Below, in pieces: positions 16,338-24,242 of a stretch of DNA of 64,000 nucleotides; within the stretch, counting starts at the first letter, position 1, and every line of letters starts with the position of its first letter. The notes under the pieces are model-generated. The model was not told the origin of the DNA. It made no database searches and saw only the letters and a program-made list of their open reading frames with translations. The position numbers and the translations under genes are program-made. The DNA comes from an uncultured Methylomonas sp. (GTDB taxonomy: Bacteria > Pseudomonadota > Gammaproteobacteria > Methylococcales > Methylomonadaceae), in contig CAKZJE010000031.1 of NCBI GenBank assembly GCA_936941155.1, positions 1 to 64,000 on the forward strand, given 5' to 3'.

Positions 16338-17651
16338 ATGAGCTTGGAAATATTAGGTGTCAATGAAGTAAAAGTTCCAGTCAGCGATTTAAAAATAGGG
16401 ATGTATGTTGCCAGACTCGATAAAGATTGGTCGCAATCTTCGTTTTTGCTGCAAGGTTTATTAATTGAATCAGAGGCCGATATTAAAAAACTCACGCAAG
16501 AGTGCAGTTATGTTTATATAGAAGAAAATAAAGATGTGCTTATCCCTCCTGTAAAAACAAATACAAAAGAACAAAGCTCTCACCCTCATCCTCTGCACAG
16601 AAAAGAAGATTCTGAACTGATCATAGACAAGGCTTATAACGTTAATCGCGAACAAACCGTGCATTTAAACGATATTATCAATAATAAAATCTCCCCTAAC
16701 TCGATTAAACCGCCTAAGAAAACCCGTTCTTTTTCCCATGAAATGGGCATTGCAAAACTAGCACATAATAAAACCAGTGCTTTGTTAAAAGACATGATGA
16801 CAGATGTCAAAGCCAGCAGCGCGACGGTTGATATGCTGGTGGCTGAACAAGCGATACACGATTGCATGAATAGCGTGTTGCGTTCTCCTGATGCCATGTT
16901 GTTGGCAATGAATTTAAAAGGTAAGCACCACAATGTTTGGCAACATGGCATGAATGTTTCTATGTTGGCGATTAATTTGGGGCGACACCTTAACTTGGCA
17001 GATGAGGAGCTAGTCACTCTCGGTTTGTGCGGAATGTTCCATGATATTGGCAACTTATTGATTTCTAAAAAAGATATTGAAAATGCGGGTGATAAACGTG
17101 AGTTAATTCGCTCGCATACCATTCTCGGCGGTGATTTATTATCAAAATCAGAAGGCGAGTTAAGCGGTGAAGTGGCGCAAGCGGCTTATGCGCACCATGA
17201 ACATTTGGACGGTTCAGGTTTTCCCTACGGCTTAAAAGAAGGCGACATCAGCCCGTTTACGCGAATTGTTAGCATTGCGGATTTGTATGAAACGTTGACC
17301 ACCGACACCCCAAACCGCAAAGGTTTAACGCATTATGAAGCGATGATTTATCTACTGAAAGAAGCAGATAAAAATCATTTGGATGCCACTTTAGTGAATA
17401 GTTTTAATCAGTGTATTGGTACTTATCCGGTGGGTTGTTATGTGGAAATGAACACGGGGGAAATTGGCGTGGTGGTGGAGGCGAATGCTGAACAGCGTTT
17501 AAAACCGATTGTGATGTTGCTGACTACGCCGGATAAAAAAGAGCGTCCGAAGCAATTGGTGAATCTTGCCAAAGCCAGTTTTGATGGTCACGCGAATACT
17601 TACGCAATTAAAAACATTGTTGATCCAGAACAATATCATATTGAATTATAA
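16338..17651 (+). CDS. HD-GYP domain protein, cyclic-di-GMP phosphodiesterase
   Basis: 437 residues. The N-terminal DUF3391 domain (about 8-70, VPVSDLKIGMYVARLD) is followed by a linker and a HD-GYP domain (about 170-370). Catalytic HD lies in MFHDIGN (about 235); the GYP signature is changed to GFP in GSGFPYGL (about 292), although the HHEHLDGSG metal-binding text is intact. It probably hydrolyses cyclic-di-GMP. GGGAGG lies 5 nt before the ATG. The moxR gene follows after 12 nt, suggesting an operon. Confidence 0.9.
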   Translation: MSLEILGVNEVKVPVSDLKIGMYVARLDKDWSQSSFLLQGLLIESEADIKKLTQECSYVYIEENKDVLIPPVKTNTKEQSSHPHPLHRKEDSELIIDKAYNVNREQTVHLNDIINNKISPNSIKPPKKTRSFSHEMGIAKLAHNKTSALLKDMMTDVKASSATVDMLVAEQAIHDCMNSVLRSPDAMLLAMNLKGKHHNVWQHGMNVSMLAINLGRHLNLADEELVTLGLCGMFHDIGNLLISKKDIENAGDKRELIRSHTILGGDLLSKSEGELSGEVAQAAYAHHEHLDGSGFPYGLKEGDISPFTRIVSIADLYETLTTDTPNRKGLTHYEAMIYLLKEADKNHLDATLVNSFNQCIGTYPVGCYVEMNTGEIGVVVEANAEQRLKPIVMLLTTPDKKERPKQLVNLAKASFDGHANTYAIKNIVDPEQYHIEL

Positions 17652-17663
17652 AGGATATTTTAA

Positions 17664-18620
17664 ATGACGGAATTATCAGCTGATTTTGCTACCGCACAGA
17701 CTATTTTTGCCAAACTGTATGCTAATTTGGACAAAGTGATGTTTGGACAAAGCCGAACTTTGCAGTGGTTGCTTGCTGCGTTTAGCACAGGCGGTCACGT
17801 TTTATTGGAAGATGTGCCCGGCACTGGCAAAACGACGTTGGCAAAAGCCTTAGCGGTGTCGTGTGAAGCTGAGTTTCAACGGATTCAATTTACCCCAGAC
17901 TTGTTGCCGTCGGATATTTTGGGAATTTCCATTTTTGACCCGCAACAGCAATCTTTTCGTTTTGAAGCAGGAGCGATTTTTTGCCACATTTTATTGGCGG
18001 ATGAAATCAATCGCGCTTCGCCACGCACGCAGTCTGCTTTATTAGAGGCAATGGCGGAAAATCAAGTGAGTATTGAGCGGCAAATTAGAAAATTACCCGC
18101 GCCGTTTTTTGTGATTGCCACGCAAAATCCTGTTGAGTTTCATGGCACTTATCCGCTGCCGGAGGCGCAATTGGATCGTTTTGCGATGAAATTTAGTTTG
18201 GGCTATGTCTCAACCGCGCAAGAAGTGGCCATGTTGAATGCGCAAGGTCAGCAGCATCCGTTGGATTCTTTATCGGCGTGTATTAGTTTGGCGGAGTTGC
18301 GGTTTTTGCAGCAGCAAGTGAAACAAGTGCGGATTAGTGAAGAGCTGAAGCATTATATTGTGGAGATTGTTGCCACCACGCGCAAAGTGCAGGCGATTAA
18401 ATTGGGCGCAAGTCCTAGAGCGTCTTTAACGTTGATGAAAACTGCGCAGGCTTTGGCGTTGTTGGATGGTTTTGAATTTGTTACGCCGGATGTTATTAAA
18501 GAATTGGCTGTGCCTGTGATTGCGCATCGTTTGAGTTTGGATGCGCAGAGTAAGTTTTCTGGCGTGGAGGCGACTGCGTTGGTGCAAAAGTTGGTGGATG
18601 AAATTCCAGTGCCGAGTTAG
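17664..18620 (+). CDS. MoxR-family AAA ATPase
   Basis: 318 residues, an AAA+ ATPase thought to act as a chaperone for assembly of protein complexes. Walker A is EDVPGTGKTTLAKAL (about 47-61), Walker B LLADEINRASPRTQSALLEAM (its core LLADEIN at about 108), sensor 1 VIATQNP, and a C-terminal lid domain. AAAGGA lies 8 nt upstream of the ATG. MoxR genes usually precede a DUF58 gene and VWA proteins; none follows here, so its partner is unknown or elsewhere. Confidence 0.92.
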   Translation: MTELSADFATAQTIFAKLYANLDKVMFGQSRTLQWLLAAFSTGGHVLLEDVPGTGKTTLAKALAVSCEAEFQRIQFTPDLLPSDILGISIFDPQQQSFRFEAGAIFCHILLADEINRASPRTQSALLEAMAENQVSIERQIRKLPAPFFVIATQNPVEFHGTYPLPEAQLDRFAMKFSLGYVSTAQEVAMLNAQGQQHPLDSLSACISLAELRFLQQQVKQVRISEELKHYIVEIVATTRKVQAIKLGASPRASLTLMKTAQALALLDGFEFVTPDVIKELAVPVIAHRLSLDAQSKFSGVEATALVQKLVDEIPVPS

Positions 18621-18691
18621 TTTTTTAACGTGTTGTTTTTAAAATAAAAGCTTATTGCACTTAGCAAAGTTTTGCCGTTTGTTTGGTTGCC

Positions 18692-18724
18692 AGACCTGAC
18701 AGGTTTTTAAAACCTGTCAGGTCT
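18692..18724. repeat. 33-nt palindrome (AGACCTGACAGG variant), intergenic
   Basis: Two perfect 16-nt arms, AGACCTGACAGGTTTT and AAAACCTGTCAGGTCT, flank a single T. Size and architecture equal the coding copies at 19294-19326 and 30301-30333. The stem differs (TGACAGG against TTCCAGG), but each copy keeps its own arms complementary. Confidence 0.85.
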
Positions 18725-18739
18725 ACACGGTTATTTTTC

Positions 18740-18757
18740 AAGACGACTGATCGTCTT
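18740..18757. repeat. Dispersed palindrome, AAGACGACTGATCGTCTT type
   Basis: A near-identical copy of the 18-bp palindrome at 3510-3527, with one changed base at the centre. It also has AAAAAATTTT to its right. Confidence 0.7.
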
Positions 18758-18789
18758 AAAAAATTTTCGCTTAAAAATAATGTGCATAA

Positions 18790-18823
18790 AAAAACGCCCT
18801 TAAGTTTCCCGAAGGGCGTTTTT
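18790..18823. terminator. Bidirectional terminator between moxR and ROCO 2
   Basis: AAAAACGCCCTT and AAGGGCGTTTTT form a 12-bp stem with a 10-nt loop, with T-runs on both strands. It lies between two convergent genes and can end transcription from either side. Confidence 0.85.
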
Positions 18824-18860
18824 ATTCGTTATTGTCCACTTTACTCAGCTAAGTTTTGAG

Positions 18861-19247
18861 TTATGCCAAAAAACTCAGCGCACTCAACAAAGTTTTTCCT
18901 GTTGCAATAACTCTCATCAGCGTTTCTTTGCCTTTGTCGGCACTGTCCATGACTTTATTGGTTTTCTCAAGCAACAAATTGATGCCACTTATTTTGTTTT
19001 CAATCAAATCTTTGTCGGGATTATTTTCTGCAATTTCATTTTCAATCACCGCTATATCGCTAGTGACGCTATTCAGTCGTTTAGGTTCGATATTTGTTTC
19101 TGCTAACTCTTGTTTTAATTGCGCTAATAATTGTGCAAACTCATCTTTGTTCATGCCTTGATTGTTTATCGTCATATCGTGACCTGCAATATTGCCGCCT
19201 GTGACATTGCCACCAACATATACGCCATAGTTTGTATCGCCGCTCAT
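18861..19247 (-). other. Possible independent start inside ROCO 2 (128 codons)
   Basis: An AGGAG site (19256-19260) stands 8 nt before an in-frame ATG at 19247. The product would be MSGDTNYGVYVGGNVTGG... plus a charged helical region and a hydrophobic end (GKTLLSALSFLA). The stretch between the palindrome and this ATG (TGTTTTGTTCCC side) looks like former intergenic sequence now read through. Either a fused second gene or an internal start making a separate product; the family is not recognised. Confidence 0.45.
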
Positions 19248-21539
19248 CGTTTTATCTCCTGTATTAATATAAAAATTCGTTTGTTTTGTTCCCAGACCTT
19301 CCAGGTTTTTAAAACCAGGAAGGTCTAAGCCGTCAATTAATTTTAAAATATCTACATCTGCATAAGGTGGATTACCACATTCAATTGTATATTTACGATG
19401 TGCAATTCGTTCTTTTAGTTTTTCGTAATCATAAAAGTGTGGATTTTCTAAACTTTCGCAAGTTTTGCACAAACACGGAATCAATTTTTTACATTTATCT
19501 TTCAACCTTTCATAACTTGAATTAATTTTATCTAATTCATAGCTGACAATATTCAGCAATTCTTTTTTATTTTGTCCAACCACGCGAATATAAATTTCAC
19601 GCTTGCCATAATATTCAATAATTTCAGCTTGCGTTTTATCTTTCTCCAAAATTACGCCGCTTTTCCATACCCATTCATAATTATGCGCAATGTATTCGTG
19701 CATCACAACAATAAACTGCGAAACGATCCCTTTTGGCATAAAGTCATATTGATAGCGTAATAACAAATCTTGCCCATGACTAGCAGTCCTTAAAGGATTT
19801 TCAGTCATAATCGGTGCTTTATCTTCTAATAATTGTGGTGAAATATAGTGACTTTTGCGATTAGGTATTTCATAGCACAATTTGAATTTTTGCATTAATG
19901 CTAATAATTCGCTGCGCATGTCGCTGTATTGTTCCGCTTGCCAAATTTGTTTTAAATCGTCTTTGCTAAATCGTCCCGAATGTTTAATGACATCGGCGTT
20001 ATCCAACACTTTATACACCGCATCGGTTGCCCAAGTGGGTTTTAAAATTAAGGTTTTATCCAATAATTCATGCTCTTGAAAATGCAGACACACGCCTAAA
20101 TCGTGCAAATAGCCGCTTAATTGGCGTTTATCCGCTTCGCTTTCAAAACCGTTGGCTTGGCAAATGGCAAAGTATTCTTTTAAGTCCAGGTAATAGCGGT
20201 CGTCGTGTTCTAATTGTTCGCGCACTTTCACCCACGTTTTCGGCAACGGTGAGCCAATATGCGGTAATTGACCAAGATAATGTTGTAAGTTTTCAATGAT
20301 GGCTGTTAAGCCGCGATTGTTGCTTAAGTTGGTGGCAAAAATATCTTTGATATTATTGAAATCGGCTTTTAATTGACTTTCAGAAATTTGCCGCTTGCGG
20401 TCAGATTTCTCATTTTTGATAATCAATAATGGGCTGTTATCGCTTAACATGCCAACGGTATTGAGCCAATAATAAAAGTCGCTGTCTTCTTTGCGATTAT
20501 CCGCGAGTAATAGATATAACGAGCGTTTGCTTAAAAAAAACTGATGCGTTTGATGATAAATTTCTTGCCCACCAAAATCCCAAATATTGACACGAAAAGT
20601 TTTATCTTTATAAGGAAATTCGTATTTTAATATTTCAATCCCTTGGGTGGATTGTGATTCATTTTCAGGGATTAATTGCCACTGAGGGTTAATGATTTTA
20701 TTGGCTAGGCTTGTTTTTCCTGCTCCACCCTCTCCAACTAAAATCAATTTAGATTCATAAATATAATCCAATCCAACCTTATCAATTTGCTTAAAGTAAG
20801 AATAAATCTCCTTTATTCCGCGAGATATTATTTCTGGGGGAGGATTAATAATTGGATTATGCCCTACACTAAAAGTATTAATGTTACATAATATTTCTTT
20901 TATTGGTTTTATATCGCTAATTTTATTGTTATTCAAATAAAGTGTTTTAATTTTTTCTAACTTATCTAAATGACTTACATCGCAAATATTATTTTTTCTG
21001 AGATCAAGACTCGTTAAGTTATTCAGTTTTTTTAAAGGACTTATGTCTGAAATATTATTATTATACAAACTGAGTAATATAAGTTTGTTTAAATCACTTA
21101 GTGAGCTTATGTTAGTTATTTCATTATGATCTAAATATAAATAATTTAAATTAAATAGGTTTTTTAATCCTGCTAATCTTTTTATATTATTTTCTCTTAA
21201 GTCAAGATAAGTTAGTTTTCTTAACTTATCTATTCCAGACGTATCTATTATTTTATTTCGCCATAAAATAACATGAATTAAATTAGGCAGTTCATTCAGA
21301 ACCTTTATATTAACAATTTGATTTATAGCTAAATTTAGCTGGCAAACACTTTTTAACTTTGCTAAAAAAATAATATTTGAAATATTACATTCCATTAAAT
21401 TTAAACTTATAATCTTTCTGTTATTTAATATATAAGAGCATTTTCCTTCCAAAGTCATAATATTTTTATCAGGATGACAAGGCTTTAATTTTTTGCCAAT
21501 TATCTCTTCAATTTCTTTAATAACGTCTAAATCTGACAT
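18861..21539 (-). CDS. LRR-Roc-COR (ROCO) protein 2 with C-terminal extension
   Basis: 892 residues. The N-terminus MSDLDVIKEIEEIIG matches ROCO 1. LRR units occupy about 45-235; the Roc GTPase has P-loop GEGGAGKTS (about 262-272), switch II WDFGGQE and KNEKSD in the G4 position; COR lies at about 470-700. Residues 739-749 (DLPGFKNLEGL) are encoded by a 33-nt palindrome. From Met765 a glycine-rich YVGGNVTGGNIAGHD segment and a helical tail follow, which has its own ribosome site and may once have been separate. Both ROCO genes face the HD-GYP-moxR pair. Confidence 0.88.
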   Translation of the reverse strand: MSDLDVIKEIEEIIGKKLKPCHPDKNIMTLEGKCSYILNNRKIISLNLMECNISNIIFLAKLKSVCQLNLAINQIVNIKVLNELPNLIHVILWRNKIIDTSGIDKLRKLTYLDLRENNIKRLAGLKNLFNLNYLYLDHNEITNISSLSDLNKLILLSLYNNNISDISPLKKLNNLTSLDLRKNNICDVSHLDKLEKIKTLYLNNNKISDIKPIKEILCNINTFSVGHNPIINPPPEIISRGIKEIYSYFKQIDKVGLDYIYESKLILVGEGGAGKTSLANKIINPQWQLIPENESQSTQGIEILKYEFPYKDKTFRVNIWDFGGQEIYHQTHQFFLSKRSLYLLLADNRKEDSDFYYWLNTVGMLSDNSPLLIIKNEKSDRKRQISESQLKADFNNIKDIFATNLSNNRGLTAIIENLQHYLGQLPHIGSPLPKTWVKVREQLEHDDRYYLDLKEYFAICQANGFESEADKRQLSGYLHDLGVCLHFQEHELLDKTLILKPTWATDAVYKVLDNADVIKHSGRFSKDDLKQIWQAEQYSDMRSELLALMQKFKLCYEIPNRKSHYISPQLLEDKAPIMTENPLRTASHGQDLLLRYQYDFMPKGIVSQFIVVMHEYIAHNYEWVWKSGVILEKDKTQAEIIEYYGKREIYIRVVGQNKKELLNIVSYELDKINSSYERLKDKCKKLIPCLCKTCESLENPHFYDYEKLKERIAHRKYTIECGNPPYADVDILKLIDGLDLPGFKNLEGLGTKQTNFYINTGDKTMSGDTNYGVYVGGNVTGGNIAGHDMTINNQGMNKDEFAQLLAQLKQELAETNIEPKRLNSVTSDIAVIENEIAENNPDKDLIENKISGINLLLEKTNKVMDSADKGKETLMRVIATGKTLLSALSFLA
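19294..19326. repeat. 33-nt palindrome inside ROCO 2 coding sequence
   Basis: Near-perfect 16-nt arms (one mismatch) around a single centre base. On the coding strand it encodes DLPGFKNLEGL in the same phase as the pepN copy, the first base being the third position of the preceding codon. Being 33 nt, it adds 11 codons without a frameshift. Confidence 0.9.
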
Positions 21540-21627
21540 AGTTTTATTTACCTATTTTTTGAACACGACACACGATTATTTGATTAACAGGCACATCGTG
21601 TCATCTTAAAATCCTAAAAATCGTGTT

Positions 21628-21664
21628 CAATTTCTTTGAACGTCTAAATCGGACATAGTTTATT
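21628..21664 (-). repeat. Copy of the ROCO 5' end, downstream of PIN toxin
   Basis: The minus strand reads AATAAACTATGTCCGATTTA and continues GACGTT then AGAAATTGAA, matching the start of ROCO 2 (AATAAAACTATGTCAGATTTAG..., AAGAAATTGAA). The frame MSDLDVQRN stops at once. It begins just after the PIN toxin stop and about 115 nt upstream of the real ROCO 2 start. Confidence 0.85.
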
Positions 21665-22080
21665 TAATTCAAAACAGTTTCTAAAAATCGCGTTGCAGAA
21701 ATAACCGGCACATCAAAATAAACTCGCTCAGTAAAATCCTTATCACCTGTAATAATAAAATCAGGCTTAGGAAAAGTTGCCGCCAAATCAACAAAAGGCT
21801 GATCTTTCTTATCTGAAATTTGTAAATCCTGCGGCGTTACCTGAATCATTTCTGCCAATTTTGTAAAAACCAACAAAAACTCAGTCGGCAAAATAGCAGA
21901 ACGCTTAAAATAAACCTGCAAATGCGGACTCTGTAAAACATCCTCTAATTCCGCCAATGTTATTTGACTGACCAACGGAATTAAACGTCTTTGAAAAATA
22001 GCCTCAATAATTTTAAATGGCGCACTTTTATTAGAAATTAATCCTGAAATAAGAATATTGGTATCAATAATGACCCGCAT
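21664..22080 (-). CDS. PIN-domain toxin (PF13470-like family)
   Basis: 138 residues starting MRVIIDTNILISGLISNKSAPFKI. The catalytic acids lie in IIDTN (residue 6), LAELEDVL (about 47), SDKKDQPFVDLA (about 100) and ITGDKDF (about 118). This is the pattern of the putative TA toxin, PIN family. The ATG at 22080 lies inside the antitoxin end (17-nt overlap). A downstream copy of the ROCO start and an upstream copy at 22411-22442 flank the cassette. Confidence 0.87.
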   Translation of the reverse strand: MRVIIDTNILISGLISNKSAPFKIIEAIFQRRLIPLVSQITLAELEDVLQSPHLQVYFKRSAILPTEFLLVFTKLAEMIQVTPQDLQISDKKDQPFVDLAATFPKPDFIITGDKDFTERVYFDVPVISATRFLETVLN

Positions 22081-22345
22081 GTTTTTCCCTTGCATCATTT
22101 ACCCATTGACTAATTTCCTCTTCACTAACAAATCCTATTTCTGCCGCACTTTCACGCAATTTGTAAACCATTTGTGCTAAGTCTTGCCCTGCTTTTATTT
22201 TTATTTCATCCTCAGAGAGTGATGCTTTTAAAGACGATTTTATGATTAATTTTTTTGCAGCTTGTATTTGCTGTTCAAACTGCATTAATAATTTATTTAC
22301 AATTTCTTGCGGAATTTCATCAGGAATATTCAACATAACTTGCAT
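22064..22345 (-). CDS. Antitoxin partner of the PIN toxin
   Basis: About 93 residues, MQVMLNIPDEIPQEIVNKLLMQFEQQIQ..., highly helical and charged, with a C-terminal EEISQWVNDAREKHAGHY that probably wraps the toxin. AAGGAG lies 8 nt before the ATG at 22345; an ATG two codons upstream is too close to that site. The overlap with the toxin implies coupling. No DNA-binding motif is obvious. Confidence 0.75.
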   Translation of the reverse strand: MQVMLNIPDEIPQEIVNKLLMQFEQQIQAAKKLIIKSSLKASLSEDEIKIKAGQDLAQMVYKLRESAAEIGFVSEEEISQWVNDAREKHAGHY

Positions 22346-22410
22346 AATCATTTCTCCTTTACTTGTTCATTAAAAATTTACGCTGCTTGCTCATAAATCG
22401 GAAACAGTTT

Positions 22411-22442
22411 TTACCTATTTTTTGAACATCTAAATCAGACAT
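22411..22442 (-). repeat. Second stray copy of the ROCO 5' end
   Basis: The minus strand reads ATGTCTGATTTAGATGTTCA and then AAAAATAGGTAAA. The first part is the MSDLDV start; GTTCAAAAAATAGGTAAA is 18 nt identical to the sequence just upstream of the ROCO 2 ATG (about 21549-21566). It is thus a hybrid junction. Reading on gives no long protein. Confidence 0.8.
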
Positions 22443-22537
22443 TCTTTTATCCTGTTTTCTTATCCAAATTGAATTAACAATCGCCTCAATTTTTGCTCAC
22501 CAGCATAATGTCCCCATTGCAGATAATCAAAAAAACA

Positions 22538-23251
22538 CTATTTTTTAAACATTACCACCTTATGCAAAGGATTCAAATTAATCTCATCAATCACAATCTG
22601 CGGATGGCTATTCAGCAGATAACTCACCGCCTGCGCCACATCCTCCGGCAATAAATGCTGAGAGCGTTGTTCACCCGGTGCAAAATTCAATTCGTTAAAA
22701 AACTCACTTTTCACCATGCCCGGATTAATCAACCCCACCCGCACACCGCTAGTTGCGCACTCCTCACGCAACGCCTGACTAAATCCACGCAAGGCAAATT
22801 TGCTGGCACAATAAATACTGCCTTTGCGACTACCTTTTAACGCCGCTTCCGAACCGATAAAAATCACATCCGCATGAGACTTTTTCTTCAAACTCGGCAA
22901 CAACGCCCGCGTTAAAAAAACCACGCTGGTGAAATTTACCGTCATTAACGCCTCAATCTGTGCGTAAGAAAACTCTTCCAACGAACCAAATTGCCCAAAA
23001 CCTGCCGCGAAAATCACGCCATCTAATTCAGGATATGTTTTCACAAGCTGTTTTGCGATTTCTGGCAAAGAATTTAACTGCCGCAAATCCATTGCTATGG
23101 GATGAAAATTGGGATGTGCTGTAGTGAATTTAGTCAAATCGCGCGAACAACCAATCACCGTATGACCTTGCGCGAGCAAATCCACCGCAATTGCGCGACC
23201 AATTCCAGAGCTTGCGCCCGTCACTAACAGCGTGCGAGTTACAGCAGACAT
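22538..23251 (-). CDS. Short-chain dehydrogenase/reductase
   Basis: About 237 residues from MSAVTRTLLVTGASSGIGRA. The TGASSGIG cofactor loop, a central FAAGFGQFG in the NAG position, an active-site Ser in FIGSEAAL and YCASKFAL (YxxxK) are all present. It is probably NAD(P)H-dependent with unknown substrate. The start 48 nt inside the longest frame is chosen because it keeps only a 13-nt overlap with the upstream radical SAM gene, with which it is likely co-transcribed. Confidence 0.88.
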   Translation of the reverse strand: MSAVTRTLLVTGASSGIGRAIAVDLLAQGHTVIGCSRDLTKFTTAHPNFHPIAMDLRQLNSLPEIAKQLVKTYPELDGVIFAAGFGQFGSLEEFSYAQIEALMTVNFTSVVFLTRALLPSLKKKSHADVIFIGSEAALKGSRKGSIYCASKFALRGFSQALREECATSGVRVGLINPGMVKSEFFNELNFAPGEQRSQHLLPEDVAQAVSYLLNSHPQIVIDEINLNPLHKVVMFKK

Positions 23252-24231
23252 GGGAAAAACTTCTCTTTTGGAATATACGACAAGAGTAACTGCGTGCAAT
23301 ACGCCATCATTTCTTGCTCCAATTCAGTTTTGTACGACACCATGCCGTTTTCCTGCGTTAAGGGACTGGCGAATAATTTTTCCTCTGGATAAAGCTTGTG
23401 GATTTTTTTAAAGAAATTTTCCGGCAACCGAAACACGCCCAAACTCACAGAATGCAGTTGTTCTAGCTTAATTCTGGCAAACACATCGGCGAATAATTTT
23501 TGATATTGTTGTTGATAGTCGCTTTGATAAATCAACGGATCAAAACGCAAACCGATTAACCAACCTTGTTCTTGCAATTTACACAGCGCGTCCAAACGGC
23601 GCGAAACCGGCGGAGCTTTCGCTTCCACTTTGCTGGCAATCTCCTCAGGACTCAAACTAAACGCCACCACGCAGCGCGGCACGGGCGGTTGATTTAATAA
23701 ACTGCGCACTTGCGTACTTTTGGTTCGCAGTTCAAGCCACGCATTAGGCTGAGTGGCAAAAAACGGTAAAAAATGTTTAGCAAAATCCGTGACGGGTTCT
23801 AAGGCTAAACTATCGCAGTCATAACCTGAGAAAAAATGAATATCTTCATTCGGTGAGGCGGCGCAAATTTCACTGATTTGTTGTTGATAATCTTCATAAT
23901 TCACAAACAACACATAATGCGCCGATTGATACATGCCTTGCAAAAAGCAATAACGGCAATCGTATAAACAATTGAGAACATGAGAAAAATAATAGTTTTT
24001 ATCCGCGCCAATCCCATAGCCGTGTGGAGCTGGCAAGGCAAAATGTGTGTGTTTTTGCGCTAAAATTAAGGCAGGCTGTTGTTTTTGCAGGCGAAAATTT
24101 TGCGCTTTCGGATTAAAGACTTCGCCGTAGCGTTCACAGAGGATTTTATTTGCGTCAGGAAAACGCGCCAGAATGTGTTCTACACGCGGATGCTGTAAAA
24201 CGGCTTTTTCTATATAAATATGTGTTATCAC
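23239..24231 (-). CDS. Radical SAM protein, spore photoproduct lyase (SplB)-like
   Basis: 330 residues. The cluster-binding motif CLYDCRYCFLQG (about residues 88-99) has the CxxxCxxC spacing, and the following region (SGYDCDSLALEPVTDF, LELRTKSTQVRSLL) matches the SplB family. Non-sporulating bacteria carry such proteins; UV-lesion repair is suggested but unproven. It lies between the hybrid kinase and the SDR on the same strand. Confidence 0.85.
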   Translation of the reverse strand: MITHIYIEKAVLQHPRVEHILARFPDANKILCERYGEVFNPKAQNFRLQKQQPALILAQKHTHFALPAPHGYGIGADKNYYFSHVLNCLYDCRYCFLQGMYQSAHYVLFVNYEDYQQQISEICAASPNEDIHFFSGYDCDSLALEPVTDFAKHFLPFFATQPNAWLELRTKSTQVRSLLNQPPVPRCVVAFSLSPEEIASKVEAKAPPVSRRLDALCKLQEQGWLIGLRFDPLIYQSDYQQQYQKLFADVFARIKLEQLHSVSLGVFRLPENFFKKIHKLYPEEKLFASPLTQENGMVSYKTELEQEMMAYCTQLLLSYIPKEKFFPCLL

Positions 24232-24242
24232 TTCAACTTAGC

